From NCBI GenBank assembly GCA_934643535.1, contig CAKUCE010000061.1, positions 1 through 13,086 of the forward strand: a stretch of DNA of 13,086 nucleotides. The letters are read 5' to 3'. Of the stretch, positions 1 to 5,353 are shown piece after piece. Position 1 is the first letter of the stretch. Each line of letters opens with the position of its first letter. The notes under the pieces are model-generated. The model did no database searches, was not told the DNA's origin, and saw nothing but the letters and a program-made list of their open reading frames with translations. Source of the stretch: an uncultured Clostridia bacterium. Its GTDB lineage: Bacteria > Bacillota > Clostridia > Christensenellales > Aristaeellaceae. A program made the position numbers and the translations under genes.

Positions 1-172
1 CCACGTTTTTTTTCAACGTGGCGAAGTAGCCCTCCTGCTCATAGGCGGGCACGCCCACCGATGAAACGACCTGAGCCGTCACTTCCGCGGTCATGAACAG
101 GTAGGCCATCATCAGCACCATCACCAGCAACAGGGCGCTCATGACCAGCGCGCCGATCTTCAGCGCTTTCAT
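1..172 (-). CDS. Small membrane-anchored protein, third gene of the channel/OmpA operon (partial, 3' end off window)
   Basis: Only the first 57 codons are inside the window; the frame stays open to the left edge. The start codon at 172 overlaps the stop of the OmpA-family gene as ATGA, a classic sign of translational coupling, so the product is probably needed in fixed ratio with the channel pair. The N-terminus (MKALKIGALVMSALLLVMVL and on) is one strongly hydrophobic helix at about residues 5-28 after a short positively charged start, consistent with a membrane anchor or uncleaved signal. The visible remainder (residues 29-57) is polar and presumably outside the membrane. I do not recognise the family, and too little is present to assign a function. 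A run of eight A residues on the coding strand (6-13) encodes two lysines and sits inside a 7-bp inverted repeat. The gene is real with fair confidence because of the coupling and the hydrophobic start. Confidence 0.7.
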   Translation of the reverse strand, partial: MKALKIGALVMSALLLVMVLMMAYLFMTAEVTAQVVSSVGVPAYEQEGYFATLKKNV

Positions 173-1302
173 TGGGCTCCTCCTTCCGCGGCTTCATATT
201 CCTTGAGAATATTGCGCATTTCGTCGATCATTTCCGAATCCTTCAGGCGGAATTTGAACTCCACCCGGCGGGAAGCGTCCATATCGATCTTGCCGTCCTC
301 GCCGTAGATGGGGTCGGAGTAACTGCGGCCCTTGGCGGTGAGGATGCTCCGGAGCAGGGTGAGCTGCTCCTTGCTCAGCTGCGGCATTTGCAGGCAGTAG
401 GTAGCCACGGACAGGGCCCGCTCCTGAGACAGCTCCAGATTCATCAGATAGTCGCCGGAGGTATCCGTGTGCCCTTCGATAATGATTTCACCCAGATAGT
501 CGGAATATTCAGGCGAAAGCAGCACCCCCAGATAAACCGGGATGAACTGATTGAGCAGGGTCTGGCCGCTCTGCTTGATGCTGTACTTGCCAACGTCGAA
601 GAAAACGGCGCTTTCCAGCATGATGTCGCCGGTATTGCGGTCCACGGAAGCCTTCAGGTTGGCGCTGGTCAGCGCGTCGCCCAGTTCCCGGATGATCTTC
701 GTGCGCACGCCTACCAGATCGTCCAGCTTCTTCTGCTGGGTACTCATGGCCTCCTGCTGCTGGCCCAGCAGGATCGTGGCGTTGGCCAGTTCGTTCTGCT
801 TGGCTTCCAGATCGGCCCTGGCGGCGGAAAGCTCGTCTTCCTTCTGCAAAAGAGCGGTCTGGGCCGCGAGGATGATCTGCTTCTGCTCCTCCAGCGTCAT
901 GTTCTGGTCGTCCAGAAGGCCCTGCTTGTTTTCCAGATCGGTCAGGGCACTGGTCAGCTCGTTCTGCTTTTGAAGCAGCGCCGCCTGCTGCTGGGAAAGG
1001 GTCTCAGTCTGCTCGTCCAGTTTGGCCTGCTGGTCGCTCAGCGTCTGGCGCTGGGCCTGCAGGGTGGCTTCCTGATCCTGCAGAGTGGCCTGCTGGGCCT
1101 GAAGCGTCGCTTCCTGTGAAGCCAGCAGCGCACCCTTTTCATCCAGCTCTGCGGTTTTGGTATCCAGCATGGTGAAATACTGGTACATGCTGTAGCAGAG
1201 GATCAGCACGAAGACCAGAAGCAGGGCTGCCATCATGTCCGAATAGCTGATCCACGAAGCGCCGCGGTCTACGCTGGCTTTATGTCTTGCGGTTCTGCGC
1301 AT
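169..1302 (-). CDS. OmpA/MotB-family protein with long coiled-coil stalk (ZorB-like channel partner)
   Basis: This 377-residue protein is probably the peptidoglycan-binding partner of the channel protein encoded just upstream. A short basic N-terminus is followed by one membrane helix at about residues 20-43. Asp22 in SYSDMMAALLLVF lies where MotB, TolR and ZorB carry the proton-binding aspartate. Residues about 45-205 form a long coiled coil rich in Gln, Leu and Glu with repeating seven-residue units such as QEATLQA and QATLQDQ. An OmpA-type domain follows (about 225-353), with the peptidoglycan-contact region IIIEGHTDTSGDY (273-285), Arg295 in LSQERA, and SRRVEFKF (344-351). The start has a good ribosome site (GGGAGGG), and the gene lies 15 bases after the channel gene. 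The stalk is much longer than in flagellar MotB, and no flagellar genes are near. ZorB of Zorya systems is the closest functional analogy, by inference. The family assignment is firm; the biological role is unknown. Confidence 0.9.
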   Translation of the reverse strand: MRRTARHKASVDRGASWISYSDMMAALLLVFVLILCYSMYQYFTMLDTKTAELDEKGALLASQEATLQAQQATLQDQEATLQAQRQTLSDQQAKLDEQTETLSQQQAALLQKQNELTSALTDLENKQGLLDDQNMTLEEQKQIILAAQTALLQKEDELSAARADLEAKQNELANATILLGQQQEAMSTQQKKLDDLVGVRTKIIRELGDALTSANLKASVDRNTGDIMLESAVFFDVGKYSIKQSGQTLLNQFIPVYLGVLLSPEYSDYLGEIIIEGHTDTSGDYLMNLELSQERALSVATYCLQMPQLSKEQLTLLRSILTAKGRSYSDPIYGEDGKIDMDASRRVEFKFRLKDSEMIDEMRNILKEYEAAEGGAQ

Positions 1303-1317
1303 GGTTTTTCCCTCCCG

Positions 1318-2532
1318 TCAGCCCGGAAGGCTCAGGTCGTTCTGCGTTAGCTGATCGTCCAGTTCGCTGGTCAGGTGATCGGCGGCGATCCGCATATCTG
1401 CCAGCGAACGGGTCAGCAGCTCCAGTTCCTGACGCAGGTGCTGGTTCTGTTCTTCCAGCGCGGCGGCTTCTTCCGTGCGCTTGGACTGGCTGTTTTTCAG
1501 CTCTTCGGCCCAGCTCTGGAGAGCCTGCGCCATCTGGGCGCTGGCAGCCTGCATGGCCTGCGCGTCTGCCGCCATGGCCTGTGCCGCGTTCAGAGTATTT
1601 TGCAAATTTTTCTGGGTTTGCAGCTGCCCCTGGCTGACCATGTCCATGGTATGGCCCAGCGTGGTCATCTGTCCGGAAAGCTGCGCGTTCAGCTGGCTGA
1701 CGAACTGACCCACGATGCGCCGCACGCCCTCCACCTGCTCCTGAGTGGCTCCCTGAATGAAGGTATCCAGCGACTTGGTCAGGGGGTCCATGGCGCGGCT
1801 CACGGCCATTTCCAGCGAAGCGGAAACGCGGCTGCCTACGGCTTCGGCAATACGGGCCAGCCGTTCTTCCTCGTCCTGCTTCTGGCAGATAAGCTGCACC
1901 TCCGGCGAGAGAGGACGGGGCATGGCCAGCTCGTAGAAGGCTTCGTCAAAGCTGTCCAGCGCCCGGCAGGCCCGGCCTACGCACATGCGGTAGAACATAT
2001 TGAACAGAAGCGAGCAGGTAATGCCTGCTACGGACGTGGCGAAAGCAAAACGCATTCCGGTCAGCAGCAGGGGAATGCTGTCCATGGTGCCCTGTGCGTC
2101 GGAGAAATTCACGCTGGTCAGGCCCTCCATCAGGCCGATGAAGGTGCCCAGAATTCCCAGCGAGGTCAGCAGACTGGGAATGAGCTCCGCCAGTTGGGAA
2201 TGGCCGGGCTTATCAATGACGCTGTCTTCGTTGATATAGTCTTCAATATCGCAGGGCATGCCGCGCACGTCCAGCTGGCCCGCGTTGAGCAGAAATTTCT
2301 GCCATTCGTTCCGGAGCGCGCGTCCGAGGAAGCGCGGTTCTCTCCACGGAGGCCGCTGATTATTTCCGGCCGTTTTTTCCAGCTTTGCTACGGCGCGGTT
2401 CAGCAGGGAGCCGTTCCGAAACACGGGATAGATACATTTACAAACGCCCGTCAGCACCACCAGCGCGATGGCGCCATAGACCAGAAAATCCACCAGATTC
2501 GTTCCAAGCAGGGACAAAAGTTGTTCAGGCAT
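1318..2532 (-). CDS. MotA/TolQ/ExbB-family proton-channel protein with long C-terminal tail (ZorA-like)
   Basis: This 404-residue membrane protein is the first gene of the operon. Predicted membrane helices lie at about residues 13-35, 116-138 and 156-182. The central block IPSLLTSLGILGTFIGLMEG (118-137), followed by a helix containing GMRFAFATSVAGITCSLLF (159-177), is the hallmark of the MotA/TolQ/ExbB channel fold, in which five such subunits surround two OmpA- or TolR-type subunits. After the last helix about 220 residues remain in the cytoplasm. They are Gln/Ala/Leu-rich and coiled-coil-like, ending in LTQNDLSLPG. TolQ and ExbB lack such a tail, whereas ZorA of Zorya defence systems has a long cytoplasmic tail, though its tail is larger. 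The start at 2532 follows GGAGGG and lies downstream of a SigA-like promoter. The OmpA-family partner follows after 15 bases. The absence of flagellar genes argues against a flagellar stator. The family call is firm; the Zorya-like role is inference. Confidence 0.9.
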   Translation of the reverse strand: MPEQLLSLLGTNLVDFLVYGAIALVVLTGVCKCIYPVFRNGSLLNRAVAKLEKTAGNNQRPPWREPRFLGRALRNEWQKFLLNAGQLDVRGMPCDIEDYINEDSVIDKPGHSQLAELIPSLLTSLGILGTFIGLMEGLTSVNFSDAQGTMDSIPLLLTGMRFAFATSVAGITCSLLFNMFYRMCVGRACRALDSFDEAFYELAMPRPLSPEVQLICQKQDEEERLARIAEAVGSRVSASLEMAVSRAMDPLTKSLDTFIQGATQEQVEGVRRIVGQFVSQLNAQLSGQMTTLGHTMDMVSQGQLQTQKNLQNTLNAAQAMAADAQAMQAASAQMAQALQSWAEELKNSQSKRTEEAAALEEQNQHLRQELELLTRSLADMRIAADHLTSELDDQLTQNDLSLPG

Positions 2533-2564
2533 GCGCCATCCCTCCGTAAAAGGAATTTATTCAT

Positions 2565-2593
2565 ATCTTAACACTTATTTTATAAAATGTAAA
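2565..2593 (-). promoter_or_regulatory. SigA-type promoter of the channel/OmpA operon
   Basis: On the minus strand a TTTACA -35 box (2588-2593) and a TAAGAT -10 box (2565-2570) are separated by exactly 17 bases of AT-rich DNA. The region is about 30 bases upstream of the channel gene start, leaving a short leader with a GGAGGG ribosome site. It places the channel operon under its own promoter, separate from the upstream repair genes, which end at a terminator. Confidence 0.65.
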
Positions 2594-2606
2594 TACACCC
2601 GCAACA

Positions 2607-2699
2607 GGCAGGGCACTGCTCCTGCACCCCTGCCCCTCGGAGGCGGGCAGGGCATCAGCGGGAGGGCGTGTTGGCCATCAAAAGGCCGCCGCTCGGCGG
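2607..2699. repeat. GC-rich cluster of short inverted repeats in the rmuC-channel gap
   Basis: Between the channel-operon promoter and the rmuC terminator lies a GC-rich, non-coding patch full of palindromes. GGCAGGG (2607-2613) can pair with CCCTGCC (2628-2634), and CCCTGCCC (2628-2635) can instead pair with GGGCAGGG (2645-2652). CCGCCG (2686-2691) pairs with CGGCGG (2694-2699) across two bases. No convincing gene lies in it. It is upstream of the recognised -35 box, so it is not in that transcript. It could be a dispersed intergenic repeat or a protein-binding region; I cannot tell which from one copy. Confidence 0.45.
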
Positions 2700-2726
2700 A
2701 GAAGTTTGTTGGTCTGAAGCATTGGA

Positions 2727-2756
2727 AAAACGCCTTGCTGCAAAGCAAGGCGTTTT
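2727..2756. terminator. Intrinsic terminator after rmuC
   Basis: A perfect stem pairs AAAACGCCTTGCT (2727-2739) with AGCAAGGCGTTTT (2744-2756) around a four-base loop. It starts five bases beyond the rmuC stop. Read on the minus strand it ends in a run of T, as expected for rho-independent termination. Its symmetric A/T flanks could make it work both ways, but no rightward gene needs it. Confidence 0.9.
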
Positions 2757-2760
2757 AACG

Positions 2761-4032
2761 TTATTCCTGCGGGTCCGGCGGCAGGTATTTCCCGGTTTCG
2801 GTCTCTTCCAGCGCTTCCACGCTGCGGAGGCGTTTTTCGATGCTGCGGGTGCGCACGAAGGCGCTGTCGATGCTGTCGCTGGCCTGACGCAGCTTTTCCT
2901 GCGTGTGTTCCAGCACTCTGGCGAAGCTGCCGAAATCCGTCTTGACCGCGCCCAGCAGCTTCCAGACCTCGGCGGAGCGCTGCTCGATGGCCAACGTGCG
3001 GAAACCCATCTGCAGGCTGTTCAGCAGGGCCAGCAGGGTGCTGGGACCCGCCACCAGAATCCGCAATTCCCGCTGCAGCGTTTCCACCACGTCCGCACTG
3101 CGCATGACTTCGGCATAAAGGCCCTCCAGCGGCAGGAACATAACGGCAAAGTCTGTGGTATGGGGCGGAACGATATACTTGCCGATCCGCTTGCCCTCGG
3201 TGCGGACGGCGTTCAGCAGCGCGCGCCGGGCGGCTTCACAGGCGGTTGCGTCGCCCGCGTCAGCGGCTTCTGTCAGCCGGGCGTAATCCTCCTGAGGAAA
3301 TTTGCTGTCAATGGGCAGATAGACAGGCTTGTCCTCCTTGCCCGGCAGAATAACGGCGAACTCCACCCGCTCCTGCGAGCCGGGGACCACCGCCACGTTC
3401 CGGGCATACTGAGAGGCGGTGAGCGCCTGCTCCAGCAGCGCGCCCAGCTGCATTTCGCCCCACACGCCCCGGGTCTTCACATTGCCCAGCATTCGTTTCA
3501 GATCGCCCACGCCGCTGGCCAGCGTATGCATTTCGCCCAGCGAGCGGTACACCTGCTCCAGACGCTGGCTGACCTGCGCGAAGCTGTCGTTCAGGCGCTT
3601 TTCCAGCGTGCTGTGCAGCTTTTCATCCACTGTCTGGCGCATTTCTTCCAACTGGCGGCGGTTTTCACCGGAAAGCCGCTGCAGCCCTTCTTCCAGCGTG
3701 CGGCGAAGGGCCTCCATGCGGGCGTCATTGCGTTCCAGCAGACGGTTGAGCTGATCGCCCTGCATCTTCAGAACGCTGGACAAGAGGGAAATCTGGCCGT
3801 CGCTGGTACGCTGCATGGTTTCAGACAGTTCCCTCCGTTGAGCAGCGTTCTGCTCCAGCAGGTCGTCCTCCATGCCTTCCAGTCCCTTCCAGAGCTGTTC
3901 CTGAAAGCGGCGAAGCTCCTGCTGCTGACGGCGTTGGCCTCGCAGCGTCAGCCCGATCAGCACTGCCGCCAGCCCGATCAGCACCAGCAGCAGTGCGCCT
4001 AAAATCAACGTTGAAACCGAAGAATACGGCAT
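2761..4032 (-). CDS. rmuC: RmuC-family DNA recombination protein
   Basis: The product is a 423-residue RmuC homologue. RmuC proteins carry a nuclease-like PD-(D/E)XK core; in E. coli RmuC limits inversions between short inverted repeats, but its biochemical activity is poorly defined. Here an N-terminal membrane helix (about residues 7-29) is followed by a coiled coil (about 35-165). The conserved core follows, with VKTRGVWGEMQLGALLE (about 184-200), PVYLPIDSKFPQEDY and the block TTDFAVMFLPLEGLYAEVMR, all typical of the family. I chose the ATG at 4032 because AAAGGAA lies a few bases upstream and the hydrophobic anchor follows at once. An upstream in-frame ATG (4116) would add 28 atypical residues with no ribosome site. 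The gene follows recR after 89 bases that include a hairpin, and ends at a strong terminator. Confidence 0.95.
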   Translation of the reverse strand: MPYSSVSTLILGALLLVLIGLAAVLIGLTLRGQRRQQQELRRFQEQLWKGLEGMEDDLLEQNAAQRRELSETMQRTSDGQISLLSSVLKMQGDQLNRLLERNDARMEALRRTLEEGLQRLSGENRRQLEEMRQTVDEKLHSTLEKRLNDSFAQVSQRLEQVYRSLGEMHTLASGVGDLKRMLGNVKTRGVWGEMQLGALLEQALTASQYARNVAVVPGSQERVEFAVILPGKEDKPVYLPIDSKFPQEDYARLTEAADAGDATACEAARRALLNAVRTEGKRIGKYIVPPHTTDFAVMFLPLEGLYAEVMRSADVVETLQRELRILVAGPSTLLALLNSLQMGFRTLAIEQRSAEVWKLLGAVKTDFGSFARVLEHTQEKLRQASDSIDSAFVRTRSIEKRLRSVEALEETETGKYLPPDPQE

Positions 4033-4094
4033 CTTTGGTTCCTTTCTGCTTTGAATGGACGTGCATTTTCCATTCGTCAAGCGAAAATGAGAAT

Positions 4095-4113
4095 GGCCGC
4101 GCAATGCGCGGCC
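4095..4113 (-). terminator. Hairpin between recR and rmuC, possible weak terminator or processing site
   Basis: GGCCGCGC (4095-4102) and GCGCGGCC (4106-4113) form a perfect eight-base stem with a three-base loop, nine bases past the recR stop. The minus-strand sequence after it (ATTCTCATTTTC) is T-rich but interrupted. Termination would therefore be partial at best, reducing rmuC expression relative to recR rather than cutting it off. Confidence 0.45.
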
Positions 4114-4121
4114 CAAAGCGT

Positions 4122-4718
4122 TTACATTTCCCGCCGGCCCTCCATGGCCTTGGAAAGGGTGATCTCATCGGCGTATTCCAGATCGCTGCCCACCGGCACG
4201 CCGTGGGCGATGCGGGTGACGCGGATGCCCATGGGCTTGATCAGTCGGGCCAGATAGGAAGCCGTGGCTTCGCCCTCGATGTCCGGATTGGTGGCCAGAA
4301 TGACCTCCTTTATATCCGGATCGTTCAACCGGGCCATCAGCTCTTTGATGCGGATGTCCTCCGGCCCTACGCCGTCCATGGGGGAAAGCGCGCCGTGCAG
4401 CACGTGATACAGGCCCTGAAAATCCCGCATCCGTTCGATGGCGGCTACGTCCCGGGGATCGCGCACCACGCAGATCTGGCCGTTGTGCCGCCGCTCGTCC
4501 CGGCAGATGTCGCAAAGCTCGTCCGTGGAATAATTGCCGCACACGGCGCAGTAGCGGATGGACTTGCGGCCGGTGTAGATCGCCGCCGCCAGCTCCCGCA
4601 CGTCCTCCAGCGGCATGCTGATGATGTGGTAGGCCAGCCGCTGGGCGCTTTTGGTGCCTACGCCCGGCAGCCGGGACAACTGCGCCACCATTTTGGCGAT
4701 GGGTTCCAGCTGCGCCAT
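4122..4718 (-). CDS. recR: Recombination mediator protein RecR
   Basis: RecR works with RecO and RecF to load RecA onto single-stranded DNA gaps. The 198-residue length is standard. Domains appear in the expected order: helix-hairpin-helix LSRLPGVGTKSAQRLAYHI (14-32), a four-cysteine zinc site (Cys57, Cys60, Cys69, Cys72), then the Toprim domain beginning at ICVVRDPRDVAAIE (82-95) and containing ATNPDIEGEATASYL. The C-terminus RITRIAHG-like segment (RVTRIAHGVPVGSDLEYAD) is typical. The start lies three bases after the ybaB stop, and the only clear Shine-Dalgarno motif (GGAGG, inside the end of ybaB) is about 13 bases away, so translation is probably coupled. In many Firmicutes dnaX comes before ybaB-recR; here it does not. 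Confidence 0.97.
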   Translation of the reverse strand: MAQLEPIAKMVAQLSRLPGVGTKSAQRLAYHIISMPLEDVRELAAAIYTGRKSIRYCAVCGNYSTDELCDICRDERRHNGQICVVRDPRDVAAIERMRDFQGLYHVLHGALSPMDGVGPEDIRIKELMARLNDPDIKEVILATNPDIEGEATASYLARLIKPMGIRVTRIAHGVPVGSDLEYADEITLSKAMEGRREM

Positions 4719-4721
4719 GGC

Positions 4722-5063
4722 TTAGAACATGCCTCCCATGCCGGGAGCCAGCTTGCCCAGCTCGTTCTGGCGGGTCTCCTCGGCAGTGTGCAGGGCTTCA
4801 TTCACGGCAGCCATCACCATATCCTGCAGCATTTCCACGTCTTCGGGATCCACGCACTCCGGCTTGATCTGGATGCCGGTCACTTCATGCTTGCCGTTGA
4901 CGGTCACGCTGACCATGCCGCCGCCCGCCTGCGCGGAAAACTCCCGGGCCTCGATGTCCTCCTGAGCCTTGGTCATCTGCTCCTGCAGCTTCTGAGCCTG
5001 CCGCATGAGCTGCTGCATGTTGGCTCCGCCGCCGAAGCCGCCGAACTGTTGATGTCTTGCCAT
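4722..5063 (-). CDS. ybaB: YbaB/EbfC-family nucleoid-associated protein
   Basis: The product is a 113-residue member of the YbaB/EbfC family, small dimeric DNA-binding proteins thought to act in nucleoid organisation and recombinational repair. A Gly/Phe-rich N-terminus precedes NMQQLMRQAQKLQEQMTKAQ (about 15-34), the typical first helix. The beta region GGGMVSVTVNGKHEVTGIQI (47-66) and a C-terminal helix MVMAAVNEALHTAEETR (82-98) follow. A strong GGAGGAG ribosome site lies just upstream. It leads the recR gene by three bases and shares its promoter. This ybaB-recR pairing is widely conserved, which supports both assignments. The methionine- and glycine-rich tail GMGGMF is also common in the family. 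Confidence 0.95.
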   Translation of the reverse strand: MARHQQFGGFGGGANMQQLMRQAQKLQEQMTKAQEDIEAREFSAQAGGGMVSVTVNGKHEVTGIQIKPECVDPEDVEMLQDMVMAAVNEALHTAEETRQNELGKLAPGMGGMF

Positions 5064-5138
5064 GATGTTTCTCCTCCATATCGGGACGGACGAAAAACGT
5101 CCGCCGGTTAATCAATGGGAACAAATGTACCATAGTAT

Positions 5139-5167
5139 ATCATAACGGTTTTAAGGAAAAAAAGCAA
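5139..5167 (-). promoter_or_regulatory. Probable SigA-type promoter for ybaB-recR
   Basis: On the minus strand a TTGCTT -35 box (5162-5167) is separated by 17 bases from a TATGAT -10 box (5139-5144). The leader to the ybaB start would be about 70 bases and contains a small hairpin with CGGACG/CGTCCG arms near 5089-5105. The -10 box is good and the -35 is partial, so this is likely but unproven. Confidence 0.55.
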
Positions 5168-5235
5168 CGGTGGATTTCCGGCAGGTTTGTCAGCGATTTT
5201 TGCCGGCTCCTTTGGAAAAAGAATGTATTTTTTCT

Positions 5236-5277
5236 GTTTTTTCGAGAAAAAACGCAAAGCAATCGTTTTCGTTGCTT
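5236..5277. promoter_or_regulatory. Two adjacent inverted repeats in the ybaB-transporter divergent region
   Basis: GTTTTTTC (5236-5243) and GAAAAAAC (5246-5253) form a perfect inverted repeat around GA. Immediately after, AAGCAA (5257-5262) and TTGCTT (5272-5277) are inverted around a nine-base centre (TCGTTTTCG). Both lie just upstream of the likely transporter promoter. They could be operator sites or part of a DNA structure. The LacI-family regulator encoded downstream of the transporter is a possible ligand, but this is only inference. Confidence 0.35.
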
Positions 5278-5284
5278 GTATATT

Positions 5285-5313
5285 TTTACATTTTCTGATA
5301 AGCTGGATACAAC
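5285..5313 (+). promoter_or_regulatory. Probable promoter of the NSS transporter gene
   Basis: TTTACA (5285-5290) and TACAAC (5308-5313) are separated by 17 bases, 40 bases before the transporter start. The -35 is five of six to consensus and the -10 four of six. An overlapping alternative uses TTGCTT (5272-5277) with TGATAA at a spacing of 18. Confidence 0.4.
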
Positions 5314-5353
5314 TTGCAAATCGCGCAAAATACGTTGAAGATGGTGACATGCA

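Noticed and set aside
1..2532. Flagellar stator MotA/MotB
   Set aside because: No flagellar or chemotaxis genes are nearby, the channel protein has an unusual long tail, and the partner has a stalk far longer than MotB.
1..2532. Canonical complete Zorya system
   Set aside because: No ZorC, ZorD or ZorE is visible, and the gene after the OmpA partner is membrane-anchored. Only a Zorya-like motor can be claimed.
4033..4116. Upstream in-frame start of rmuC at 4116
   Set aside because: It would add 28 polar residues before the membrane anchor and lacks a ribosome site; the ATG at 4032 has AAAGGAA at good spacing.
4113..4126. CcpA-type cre site (AAAGCGTTTACA)
   Set aside because: The left end lacks the expected TG, and the site overlaps the end of recR and a hairpin, away from any promoter.
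172..5111. Long rightward open frames across 172-1119, 1375-2571, 2668-4002 and 3993-5111
   Set aside because: They lie antisense to genes with recognised domains. Their products are low-complexity (rich in His, Gln, Leu, Arg) with no family features, as expected for reverse frames of GC-rich coding DNA.
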